Shown here: positions 1-6,780 of the stretch, piece by piece
How positions within the stretch are numbered: the first letter of the stretch is position 1
Layout: the number at the start of each line of letters is the position of its first letter
NCBI GenBank assembly: GCA_903901375.1
Contig: CAIUQV010000570.1
Span: 1 to 6,780, forward strand
Reading direction: 5' to 3'
Origin: an uncultured Ignavibacteriota bacterium
GTDB lineage: Bacteria > Bacteroidota > Ignavibacteria > Tepidaquicellales > Tepidaquicellaceae
DNA: 6,780 bases
Program-made: the position numbers and the translations under genes
The notes under the pieces: generated by a model
The model's input: only the letters and a program-made list of their open reading frames with translations
Database searches by the model: none
Told to the model about the DNA's origin: nothing

Positions 1-90
1 ATATTAATAAATATGAATTTATTTATTGTATATAAACGATTCCTTGATAGTTCAATTAAAACACATAGTATTGAAGTTGAATTTAGATAA
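1..90 (+). CDS. Possible C-terminal tail of a gene cut by the window edge
   Basis: One forward frame is open from position 1 to a TAA at 88-90, followed directly by a second TAA at 91-93. It would encode about 29 residues ending in SIKTHSIEVEFR. An ATG at 13-15 lies in the same frame, so a 25-residue peptide is also formally possible. The stretch is short, very AT-rich and matches nothing I recognise. It could be the end of a gene that begins upstream, or chance. Nothing else in 1-175 looks like a gene. Confidence 0.15.
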   Translation: MLINMNLFIVYKRFLDSSIKTHSIEVEFR

Positions 91-151
91 TAAGAAATCT
101 TAACAATTTAATAATACTACATTAACGATAAACCAACATATTATTACGATA

Positions 152-164
152 TTAGTTAAACTAA
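152..164. promoter_or_regulatory. Short perfect palindrome upstream of the phosphoesterase gene
   Basis: TTAGTT and AACTAA form a perfect inverted repeat around a single central A, ending 11 bp before the TTG start at 176. It could be a small operator or a hairpin in the 5' leader. In DNA this AT-rich a 6-bp arm can easily arise by chance, and no second copy occurs near the other genes. I see no Shine-Dalgarno sequence in the same interval. Confidence 0.15.
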
Positions 165-175
165 CATTAATAATA

Positions 176-898
176 TTGATCTACACAAACATAGCAAACA
201 GAACAGAGATAGACACAATCATACTATCTGACATACATCTGGGATCAGAAGTTGCCAGACCTACAGAAGCGAGAGAAATTTTGAGACAGTACAAGTTCAA
301 TAGACTGATATTGCTTGGAGATATTTTTGACGACCTGAATTTCACAAGATTAAAGAAAGAACACTGGAGTTTTCTTTCGTATATAAGGAAACTATCAAAT
401 CCAAAGAATAATGTAGAGGTAGTTTGGGTTGAGGGCAACCATGATGAAGGGCTTTCTAAAATCACCTCTCATTTTCTTGGAATTAAAGTATACAGGGAAT
501 ATTCATTTCATATCGAAGATAGGAATATACTTGCAATTCATGGTCATCAATTTGACAGGTTTTTAAACGAGAATATAATTATAAGCAATATTGCATCTTT
601 CATTTATGATAAGATACAAAGATTTAGTGGTGAGAAACAAACTTTAGCAAGATGGGTAAAAGGAAAAAGCAAAGGATGGTTAAGACTTGCTAATAAGATA
701 GCTATGCGGGCATCGGAGTATGCAAAGAACCGCGGATTTAATACAGTAGTATGCGGGCATACACATCAGCCTATGTATAAACATTTTGAAGAAAATGGTG
801 TATCATTTTACAATACAGGATGCTGGACAGAAATACCTTCAACATACATCTCAATATCAAAAGAAGGAATATTCAAGGTTTTAAACTCAAAGTTCTAA
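176..898 (+). CDS. LpxH-like calcineurin-family metallophosphoesterase
   Basis: The 240-residue product carries the full calcineurin-like phosphoesterase motif series: DIHLGS (D19, H21), GDIFDD (G48-D53), GNHDE (N88, H89), IHGH (H121-H124 region, with H122 the likely metal ligand) and GHTHQP (H195, H197). Order, spacing and length fit the UDP-2,3-diacylglucosamine pyrophosphatase (LpxH)-like group. That enzyme acts at the inner-membrane surface and cleaves UDP-2,3-diacylglucosamine to lipid X and UMP in lipid A synthesis. It differs from classical LpxH in having GNHD rather than GNRDF and HGHQFD rather than HGD, so an LpxH2-type enzyme or another phosphohydrolase is possible. The basic and aromatic segment around residues 146-186 sits where LpxH proteins have their helical lid. 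No signal peptide is seen. The frame opens after a TAA at 101-103, and no ATG or GTG precedes the first motif, so TTG at 176 is the best start. The gene converges with the minus-strand operon. Confidence 0.88.
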   Translation: MIYTNIANRTEIDTIILSDIHLGSEVARPTEAREILRQYKFNRLILLGDIFDDLNFTRLKKEHWSFLSYIRKLSNPKNNVEVVWVEGNHDEGLSKITSHFLGIKVYREYSFHIEDRNILAIHGHQFDRFLNENIIISNIASFIYDKIQRFSGEKQTLARWVKGKSKGWLRLANKIAMRASEYAKNRGFNTVVCGHTHQPMYKHFEENGVSFYNTGCWTEIPSTYISISKEGIFKVLNSKF

Positions 899-1130
899 AA
901 CAGATTTTGCAATAAGTATTACTGAAATAAACATTCTTTAAGGTTTATGTACCCCGTGTAACTTCTTTACTTTTTAAATTTATTTGATATAAATTTAGAA
1001 ACTCATCAAGTTTTACAAATAAAAAGCCCGTTACCTTTGATAACGGACTCTTTTCGGCTATGAGAAATATGAATTGGGATTCGCCTCTATTCCAAATTAG
1101 CAGTCTCTTCATACTGCCAGGGTATAGCTT
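899..1130. other. Intergenic region between convergent genes
   Basis: These 232 bp separate the 3' ends of the phosphoesterase gene and the T9SS cargo gene. An A/T-only hairpin lies at 972-1000 (arms 972-983 and 989-1000, with one G-T pair). It has no following T-tract and is weak as a terminator. The clear structure is the G+C-containing hairpin at 1025-1049, listed separately. Positions 1055-1130 contain no gene I can support, only imperfect inverted repeats such as GCAGT/ACTGC. Confidence 0.6.
1016..1049 (-). terminator. Intrinsic terminator of the receptor/T9SS cargo operon
   Basis: A hairpin has arms at 1025-1033 and 1041-1049 and a 7-base loop. Read on the minus strand the stem is nine pairs including one G-U, and it is followed by five T, an A and three more T. 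Read on the plus strand the same position is a C-A mismatch and only four T follow. The structure therefore favours termination of minus-strand transcripts, about 80 bp past the stop of the T9SS cargo gene. It may also act weakly on the convergent phosphoesterase transcript. Confidence 0.75.
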
Positions 1131-2777
1131 TTATTTTATCAGCATCATTTTCTTTGTAGCTGTGAAACCATCTGCATTAATTCTATAAAAATATATTCCC
1201 GAGTTTAAATTACCTGCGTTGAAATCAAATTCATAAGTACCAACGTTTAACTTTTCATTCAGCAAATTAGCAACTTCCCTTCCGGTAATGTCAAACACTT
1301 TTAATGTAACGAGTGAAGATTTAGGTAACGAAAAATTTATTTTTGTTGAAGGATTAAATGGGTTAGGATAATTCTGATTTAATGTGTATAGAACGGGTAC
1401 CTCGGAAGATATTAGATTTATTCCGACATTATAATTCATAGGATTGAATTGTGCCCAGCCAGACGTCCAATTTATAGTTCCGAAAGCACCTACATAGGTC
1501 GTAGCTGTAAAAAACGGGTCTAATAATTGTGAGTAAGTAAAGTTAGCTCCAGTCAATGCCGGTGAACCAGTTAATGGCAACCAGTTACCGTTGTTTTCGT
1601 ATCCGTAAGGATTTGTTAACATTACGTCTGTATTATTAGTCAATACGCGATTTGCAAAAGCCGGAGTATTTACGAAGTTTGGACCATTGAAACCATTACC
1701 GGCCATTGCGGTAGTATCGGCAAGAGTTGTCATACCAGCTATTATTAAATTTTTAATAGCCATTGAATCACCATTAAAGGCATTTGCAACACCGGTACCA
1801 TCAAACCTGATTCCAACAGGATATCCCATATATATCGAATTATAACAACTTAGTTTGGAATTCCTTCTTATATGCTCACATCTTGTAAAGTTAGGATTAA
1901 TAGGTGTAGTTGAAGTTCTTTTAGGACCTATTAATGTTACGTTTGTAAATATTGGTGCTGTTCTCGGATTTCTGAAATTATTAGGATTGTTAGCATTGTT
2001 ATCTGACTCAAAACCATTTGAACCGCTAACATCGGCAATATTACTGTCTCTGATTCCAAGAAAATACTGGCATTTTCCTCTGAATCCATTATCTGTATCA
2101 AAATCATCGTCAACGCCTTTATATGCAATAAAATATTTGCAATTTACTGTACCTCCGAACCATTCGAATGAATCATCACCAGAATAACTAACCTGAATGT
2201 ATTCAAGGGTTGTTCCTCTTCCGACACCCCCCATTGTTAAACCATTGATTTCGTTACCACTGACCCCCGAAAGATTAATACCGGGAAATTCAATTCTAAC
2301 GTATCTCATTGTACCAGAGTTATCGTTATCATCATTTCCACCATAATAAGCTGGTGCTGTAGAAACCGGGAGCCCTTCTATAGCTGCAGTATCAGCTCCG
2401 CCAACTGTATTTATAGTCGCTTTACCGAGTAAAATAACGCCACCCCAATCACCAGGACCTCTTAAACCTGGAGCTATTCTACTGGTGAAAACAATCGGCT
2501 GTGAAGCTGTACCAATAGCAGAAATTTTTGCGCCTCTTTCAATAATTAACGTGCCTGTTGTTGATTTATCACCATAGATGATAGTACCAGCAGGAATTGT
2601 TAAAACTGCCGGCGATTTAACATAAACAAAACCTTTCATAATGTACTTTGTACCTGCATTTAAGGTTACATTTGATGTAATGTTATTGTTGTTCAATGTT
2701 GTGGAATCCCATACCTGTGCAAAACCAGACGTGCATAAAGCAAGGGATACTAATAATGTAAGAATTAAGTTTCTCAT
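1131..2777 (-). CDS. Secreted T9SS cargo protein, probable beta-helix, partner of the TonB receptor
   Basis: This 548-residue protein begins with a signal peptide (basic MRN, then a hydrophobic run), probably cut after A20 in GFAQ. C15 is not in a proper lipobox, so it is not an obvious lipoprotein. Residues 58-99 show short beta-strand turns (LTIPAGTIIYG, LIIERGAKISAIGT, PIVFTS) like right-handed beta-helix proteins. The body has conserved-looking blocks: GDWGG at 109-113, GGNDDNDNSGTMRYVRIEF at 146-164, GNEINGLTMGGVG at 174-186, GDDSFEWFGGTVN at 200-212 and DDDFDTDNGFRGK at 223-235. Four mature cysteines (213, 236, 300, 311) could form disulfides. Residues 464-548 are a type A T9SS sorting domain, with NYPNPFNPSTKI, VFDITGREV, SGIYFYRI and a KKMMLIK end, so the protein should be exported and placed on or beyond the cell surface. 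It lies 34 bp after the receptor gene with its own ribosome binding site. I know similar proteins only as uncharacterised neighbours of TonB receptors; the exact role is unknown. Confidence 0.9.
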   Translation of the reverse strand: MRNLILTLLVSLALCTSGFAQVWDSTTLNNNNITSNVTLNAGTKYIMKGFVYVKSPAVLTIPAGTIIYGDKSTTGTLIIERGAKISAIGTASQPIVFTSRIAPGLRGPGDWGGVILLGKATINTVGGADTAAIEGLPVSTAPAYYGGNDDNDNSGTMRYVRIEFPGINLSGVSGNEINGLTMGGVGRGTTLEYIQVSYSGDDSFEWFGGTVNCKYFIAYKGVDDDFDTDNGFRGKCQYFLGIRDSNIADVSGSNGFESDNNANNPNNFRNPRTAPIFTNVTLIGPKRTSTTPINPNFTRCEHIRRNSKLSCYNSIYMGYPVGIRFDGTGVANAFNGDSMAIKNLIIAGMTTLADTTAMAGNGFNGPNFVNTPAFANRVLTNNTDVMLTNPYGYENNGNWLPLTGSPALTGANFTYSQLLDPFFTATTYVGAFGTINWTSGWAQFNPMNYNVGINLISSEVPVLYTLNQNYPNPFNPSTKINFSLPKSSLVTLKVFDITGREVANLLNEKLNVGTYEFDFNAGNLNSGIYFYRINADGFTATKKMMLIK

Positions 2778-2783
2778 TTTTTA

Positions 2784-2789
2784 CCTTTC
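2784..2789 (-). promoter_or_regulatory. Ribosome binding site of the T9SS cargo gene
   Basis: On the minus strand GAAAGG lies six bases before the ATG at 2777. It supports this start and independent translation of the second gene of the operon. The receptor gene just upstream has no such sequence, since its last 15 bases before the ATG are almost purely A and T. Confidence 0.6.
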
Positions 2790-2811
2790 AATTTAATTTA
2801 GTGTTTTAGAT

Positions 2812-5604
2812 TTAATATTTGTATGAAACCGTTAATGAATAACTTCTACCACTTTTTATTCCGCGAACTATTTCTTCTTTGCCCATAACATCCTGAATTA
2901 AGTTCTGATCCTGATCGAGTATATCTTTAATCGCAAATTTAAGTTCAATATTATTAAAAATTTTCTTTGAAAGAGATAAATCGAGCAAATCTCTTCCTTT
3001 TTCACTGATATCGTTAAATCCATTCAATCCAACTTCAGCAATTCTATCACCAAACCTGTTATATGTTAAGTTAAAACTTGTTCCAAGATTGTAATTGTCA
3101 TAATACAGTCCGAGGTTTACCATGTATGGAGATTGTCCCTGCATTCTTCTCTCCTTGGTAGTTGCAATAGTGCTAACATTTTCGAGATTGATTTTTGAAT
3201 TAACTAAAGTCAGATTAGCATTCAAAGTAAAATCAGAAAGGTGTTTTGTAAGAAAGCCAAGATTTTTTCTTGCTTCAATTTCTAAACCGTAATTTACTGC
3301 ACCATTTTTTGCATTCTGAAATGTCTTAATTCTGTTAGAACTTGTAGCAATAAATACCTCTTCGATAGGTGCATCTATGTATTTATAAAAAGCCGATAAT
3401 GACAGAACGTCTCCAGCTTTTGGAAATACTTCATATCTCAAATCAAAATTTCTTACAAGTGTTCTTTTCAAGTCAACTGCATTACCAACAACAGATGTAT
3501 AAGAAACAAAATCTACATAAGAGTATGGTGCAATTTCTCTTAGCTCTGGTTTAACTATTGTTTGCGTATATGCAGCTCTTAAGTTAGAAAATTCAGATAA
3601 TCTGTATTGAATGTTAATAGAGGGAAGCAAATCTTTATCCACTAAACTATTAGTTATTGGATTATCAACAATACCCATTGTTGCAACTCTTTGTTCGTTA
3701 ATCTCATACCTTGCACCTATAATCATTCTGAACTTATTGACAGGAATATCAAACATTAAGAATGAAGCATAGTTATTATCGCTTGCAGTATACTTATCTG
3801 TTTCATTTGTCAGCTCATCATAGAACAATTTATTTACGTCAAAATTATCATTGTTAAAAATACTTCCGATAGGCTGATATAGAATATCAAAAGGCATACC
3901 AATATAATATCCTACACCGAAGTTTCTCGCGCTGAAGTTACGATTTATGCCATTTGCGAAAATACCGGCTTTAATTTTTGTGTGTGATACTTCATTATTT
4001 AAAAAAGGTACATTGAATTTAAAAGGTAATTCAATGTTCAAAGCTGCACTTCTGTTTATATCCTGTAAGTTTGAGAAAAACCTTCCTCCTGCAAAAGTAT
4101 TTCCGAAATTAGGATTGATTGCTGCATAGTAAGGGTTTTCTGTTTGTAATTCTCTTTGATAGGTCATGGTTTTTCTATCAGGTTCATCTCTATGAGTTTC
4201 TGAATAAGAAAGTTTCCAATCTAAATTAGCATTATTAAAAGCAGCAAAATTATGTTCTCCGAATAGTTGAGTCGATAGCAATAATCTCTGAACGAAAGAG
4301 GTTACATACAATTGTTTATCTAAAGTTTCGTTAAGATTTGTAAAGCCCGAATAATATTCAGTATTATCTTCACTGTTAGAAGTTAAAGTTGTTTTAGAGC
4401 TGATTTTATTTCTATCGTTAATTTTAAGGTTTAGATTTAAGAGACCTCCCCAAAGATAAGAAGACTCAGAATTTCTGCCGTTAAAACTTATTAATTTTGA
4501 AAAATCTGAATTATAGTCATTTCTTGTAATATCTTTATTTGAGAATGAGGACTTATATGAGTATGCAGCCATAATACCAAGTGGCATTTTCCCTAAATTT
4601 AATGAATTACCAACTGATAACTGAATTCCTGAATTAAGAGGAGCTCTGTCTGATATCTGTTTCCAATTATTGCTGAAAGATCTTCCATATTCTTTGATTT
4701 CCTCTCTTGAGAAGTTTGAGTTTTTTAACTGTTTGACTGGGAAGTTTGAAGGCAGACTGCGGCTGTTATCAATACCTGTATTAATAAAAAACAATTTCTT
4801 CTCGCTTGCGTCATAATTCATAAACGTTTCAGTGCTCGTTCCAGTTGTAAAAGCAGAACTTACTCCTACGTTATATGTAAAAGCATCCGGAAAATCTTTA
4901 GTTGTAATTTGAACAAGTCCTCCCGAGAAATTCGCTGTCTGATCCGGTGTAAATGTTTTAGATATAATTATATTTTCCAGAAGGTTTGAAGGAAAGAGGT
5001 CGAAGGAGAATGCTTTTTTGTCTGGTTCCGTAGACGGAATCAGAACACCATTTAATGTAGTATTGTTATACCTTTCTGATGTTCCTCTGACGAACACATA
5101 TTTATCTGAGACTATTGAAATACCTGTTACCCTTTTAAGAACATCAGATGCAGCAGCATCGGGTGCTCTTTTTATCTGTTGTTCAGAAATACCGTCCTGA
5201 ACTTTATCGGAGTTTTTCTGCTCAACCAGAAGTGCCTGTTCATTTGCGAGAGTAGTATTTGATTCTACTAAAATAACATCTGTTGTTAATCCATCGATCT
5301 GCAAAACAACGTCAAGTTTAACCAATTCGTTTGGTAATATACGTACATTTTTGATTATCTTATCATCATAACCAATGTATGAGATTTTAATATCGTAAGT
5401 ACCGGGTAAAAGACCATCAATTTGGTATATACCGTCTAAATCAGCAATGGCTCCATTACTTGTACCAACTATTTTTATGGTTGCACCAATCAGAGGTTCC
5501 GAATTAGTAGCATCAACTACTTTACCTTTAATTGACTGCGCCGACAGTTCACCGAGGATAAAAAAGCTGAATACTAAAATAATTGTAATTATTTCCCTTT
5601 TCAT
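2812..5604 (-). CDS. TonB-dependent outer-membrane receptor with carboxypeptidase-regulatory-like domain
   Basis: This 930-residue protein is a complete outer-membrane active importer, powered by TonB-ExbBD from the inner membrane. The signal peptide spans residues 1-22 (cut LSA/Q). Residues 24-102 form a carboxypeptidase-regulatory-like beta-sandwich: GKVVDATNSEPLIGATIKI, then DLDGIYQIDGLLPGTYDIKISYIGY. A candidate TonB box is DVILVES at 109-115. The plug covers about 130-239 and includes RAPDAAASDVLKRVTGIS, VFVRGTSERYNNTTLNGV, PSTEPDKKAFSFDLFPS and NFSGGLVQITTKDFP. The remaining roughly 690 residues are alternating beta-strands of the 22-strand barrel, ending in an aromatic SYSLTVSYKY. Length is normal and no frameshift is seen. 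No SusD gene follows; the next gene is a T9SS cargo protein 34 bp away, suggesting an operon. The barrel gives no clear substrate, so iron chelate, carbohydrate or phosphate-related uptake all remain open. The ATG at 5604 is chosen because it gives the intact signal peptide. Confidence 0.96.
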   Translation of the reverse strand: MKREIITIILVFSFFILGELSAQSIKGKVVDATNSEPLIGATIKIVGTSNGAIADLDGIYQIDGLLPGTYDIKISYIGYDDKIIKNVRILPNELVKLDVVLQIDGLTTDVILVESNTTLANEQALLVEQKNSDKVQDGISEQQIKRAPDAAASDVLKRVTGISIVSDKYVFVRGTSERYNNTTLNGVLIPSTEPDKKAFSFDLFPSNLLENIIISKTFTPDQTANFSGGLVQITTKDFPDAFTYNVGVSSAFTTGTSTETFMNYDASEKKLFFINTGIDNSRSLPSNFPVKQLKNSNFSREEIKEYGRSFSNNWKQISDRAPLNSGIQLSVGNSLNLGKMPLGIMAAYSYKSSFSNKDITRNDYNSDFSKLISFNGRNSESSYLWGGLLNLNLKINDRNKISSKTTLTSNSEDNTEYYSGFTNLNETLDKQLYVTSFVQRLLLSTQLFGEHNFAAFNNANLDWKLSYSETHRDEPDRKTMTYQRELQTENPYYAAINPNFGNTFAGGRFFSNLQDINRSAALNIELPFKFNVPFLNNEVSHTKIKAGIFANGINRNFSARNFGVGYYIGMPFDILYQPIGSIFNNDNFDVNKLFYDELTNETDKYTASDNNYASFLMFDIPVNKFRMIIGARYEINEQRVATMGIVDNPITNSLVDKDLLPSINIQYRLSEFSNLRAAYTQTIVKPELREIAPYSYVDFVSYTSVVGNAVDLKRTLVRNFDLRYEVFPKAGDVLSLSAFYKYIDAPIEEVFIATSSNRIKTFQNAKNGAVNYGLEIEARKNLGFLTKHLSDFTLNANLTLVNSKINLENVSTIATTKERRMQGQSPYMVNLGLYYDNYNLGTSFNLTYNRFGDRIAEVGLNGFNDISEKGRDLLDLSLSKKIFNNIELKFAIKDILDQDQNLIQDVMGKEEIVRGIKSGRSYSLTVSYKY

Positions 5605-5630
5605 ATTTAATTAAATAGTTTTAATAATTA

Positions 5631-5638
5631 CAAAATTA
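5631..5638 (-). promoter_or_regulatory. Candidate Bacteroidota-type -7 promoter element for the receptor operon
   Basis: On the minus strand TAATTTTG matches the Bacteroidota -7 consensus TAnnTTTG and lies 26 bp before the receptor ATG, which would give a short leader. The expected -33 TTTG is not perfect; the nearest candidate is TTTA at 5661-5664, 22 bp further upstream. The match lies between the porin terminator and the receptor start, as expected for a separate promoter, but chance matches are common in such AT-rich DNA. Confidence 0.3.
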
Positions 5639-5710
5639 AAAAGGCAGTATTAAGGACGTATAAACATAATATTAAAAAATTGTTAAATAAGAATTAAAGA
5701 ATTGTAATAT

Positions 5711-5751
5711 ACGATTAAAACAAAACGGGCTGATTAATAAATCAGCCCGTT
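5711..5751 (-). terminator. Strong intrinsic terminator of the porin-like gene
   Basis: A perfect 12-bp stem (5724-5735 with 5740-5751, core AACGGGCTGATT) closes a 4-base loop. On the minus strand it is followed by a T-rich tail (TTGTTTT, after two T that close the stem), while the plus strand has no T-tract after it. It starts 24 bp past the stop of the porin-like gene. This separates that gene from the receptor/T9SS cargo operon and implies a promoter in 5605-5710. Confidence 0.9.
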
Positions 5752-5775
5752 ATAAGATAAATTATAATCTTTATT

Positions 5776-6780
5776 TTAGAAGTCGAGAATAGTGTTAAAA
5801 ACGATTTTGCTGACTGAGCTTGTGGAAGTACCGTCGTATTTAACTGCGAAATTCTTTTCGTAAGAAATAGTCTGATAGTTTAAGCCAAGAGTTAATATAC
5901 CTGCAGGTTTATAGAAAATACCTACCAGTAATAAATTCTGTTTTCCGTTATCTGAATTAAAACCTAAGAGGTTTGTACCGGGTTTATTCGTATTAGGGTC
6001 GAACATATCGTATCTTGCAACGAGTGAAAGTTTTTCGCCGAAAGCTTCAACAGGTGGATTGAATTCAAGCCAGGTAGAGATACCACGACCGTTTACAGTA
6101 GAGTCAAGAACGTTTGGATTTGGAATCTGATTTGAGAGCATGCTTAATTCAGCACCAACTTTTACAAAACCGATTTTTGTGAAATTGAACTTAAGGTTTG
6201 CCATTCCACCGAATCTATTGTTCTGATACTGACCTTCGCCGTTGCCCTGTTTACCAATGTATGCGTAACCACCAAGGGTAAGGTCGGAGATACCGTCAAT
6301 TCTGTTTTTGCCCATCTTTTTAGCGGCATCCATTTTCTTTGCAAGTTCACCTGCGAGCGGATAAATAAAGCCAGATACCATAACGTCTTTAAACCTGTTA
6401 TCATATCCTAAGTTTCTGAATCCGTTACCATTAAGTACGCTTACTGATAAATCAGCATATTTCCCAGGAAGTGAAAGTTTTGCCGTTAAACCAAGGTCTG
6501 CTGTTGACATATACGAAGCGGTAGTTCTTGTAACGGTAGTTCCGTCAGGACTTACGGATGCACCTGTTGTCCAGGAATAATCACTAAGTGTTTTCAATGC
6601 ACCTCTGTACCCGAAAGCTTTTTCTATGTTAGGAACCCAGGTATTTGGAATAAGACCTCCTGTAAAAGAAAGCGACAATCCGTTATCTTCAGCAAGCGGA
6701 GTATATTCAACAAAGGCAAACTTTACCTGATATGAATACTGTGTAACGTTTTTTCCGTCAGTAAAGGAATAAATATCCGG
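5776..6780 (-). CDS. Outer-membrane beta-barrel porin-like protein, partial at its 5' end
   Basis: The frame is open from the window edge to a TAA at 5776-5778, giving the last 334 residues; the start and any signal peptide lie beyond 6780. A TTG at 6678 is in frame, but the reading continues upstream with barrel-like sequence (TQYSYQVKFAFVEYTPL), so it is not the start. The fragment is a series of amphipathic strands with aromatic ends, such as ADLGLTAKLSLPGKYADLSV, ANLKFNFTKIGFVKVGAELS, LSLVARYDMFDPN and ILTLGLNYQTISYEKNF, and it ends in ILDF with the terminal Phe typical of outer-membrane barrels. A Lys-rich stretch (AKKMDAAKKMGKNR) is probably a loop. The style recalls porins of the phosphate-selective O/P-like type, but I cannot assign a family with certainty. 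It lies upstream of the receptor operon in the same direction, with its own terminator. Confidence 0.78.
   Translation of the reverse strand, partial: PDIYSFTDGKNVTQYSYQVKFAFVEYTPLAEDNGLSLSFTGGLIPNTWVPNIEKAFGYRGALKTLSDYSWTTGASVSPDGTTVTRTTASYMSTADLGLTAKLSLPGKYADLSVSVLNGNGFRNLGYDNRFKDVMVSGFIYPLAGELAKKMDAAKKMGKNRIDGISDLTLGGYAYIGKQGNGEGQYQNNRFGGMANLKFNFTKIGFVKVGAELSMLSNQIPNPNVLDSTVNGRGISTWLEFNPPVEAFGEKLSLVARYDMFDPNTNKPGTNLLGFNSDNGKQNLLLVGIFYKPAGILTLGLNYQTISYEKNFAVKYDGTSTSSVSKIVFNTILDF

Noticed and set aside
181..465. A 94-codon open frame on the minus strand
   Set aside because: It is antisense to the metallophosphoesterase, whose catalytic motifs in this interval are intact, so it is a shadow frame.
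972..1000. A/T-only hairpin as terminator for the phosphoesterase gene
   Set aside because: The stem contains no G-C pair and lacks a T-tract after it. Such inverted repeats are expected by chance in this AT-rich spacer.
1055..1130. Possible small RNA or second terminator just after the T9SS cargo stop codon
   Set aside because: Only short imperfect inverted repeats (for example GCAGT/ACTGC, TTGGGAT/ATTCCAA) are present, with no T-tract and no promoter-like sequence.
1855..2187. A 110-codon open frame on the plus strand
   Set aside because: It lies fully inside the T9SS cargo gene on the opposite strand. Its Leu/Ser-rich composition is what antisense reading of that gene would give, and it has no ribosome binding site or known motif.
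1131..5604. Polysaccharide utilisation locus of the SusC/SusD type
   Set aside because: No SusD-like lipoprotein, glycoside hydrolase or sugar-sensing regulator is present. The receptor's partner is a T9SS cargo protein of a different architecture.
6162..6404. An 80-codon minus-strand frame within the porin-like gene
   Set aside because: It overlaps the porin reading frame out of phase, and the porin frame carries consistent beta-strand patterning throughout.

Overview
The window looks like chromosomal DNA from an AT-rich, Gram-negative member of the Bacteroidota/Chlorobi group, most likely Ignavibacteria or a close relative. The secreted protein ends in a type IX secretion (T9SS) sorting domain with the NYPNPFNPSTKI-type motif common in Ignavibacteria-like genomes. 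Its neighbour is a TonB-dependent receptor with the N-terminal carboxypeptidase-regulatory-like domain usual in this group. Spacers are very AT-rich. The lineage call is an inference from protein style; no rRNA or other marker is present.

Layout. Positions 1-175 are AT-rich and hold no convincing complete gene. At 176-898 (+) is a calcineurin-like metallophosphoesterase of the LpxH-like type, with a complete set of metal-binding motifs and apparently a TTG start. Positions 899-1130 separate convergent genes and contain a hairpin that works best as a terminator for the minus strand. The rest of the window is on the minus strand, read from high to low coordinates: a partial outer-membrane beta-barrel/porin-like gene (6780-5776, start outside the window), a strong intrinsic terminator (5751-5711), a 930-residue TonB-dependent receptor (5604-2812), and 34 bp later a 548-residue secreted T9SS cargo protein (2777-1131).

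How the genes may work together. The receptor and the cargo protein are closely spaced with no terminator between them, so they probably form one operon. This pairs an outer-membrane active importer with a protein placed on the cell surface, similar in logic to SusC/SusD but with a T9SS-sorted, probably beta-helical partner instead of a SusD lipoprotein. The porin-like gene has its own terminator, so it is a separate transcription unit in the same orientation, although it may serve the same uptake function. The substrate cannot be read from the sequence. The metallophosphoesterase is convergent and probably unrelated, most likely acting in lipid A synthesis.

No tRNA, rRNA, CRISPR array, insertion sequence or defence system was seen. 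The part most worth a second look is the receptor/T9SS-cargo pair.
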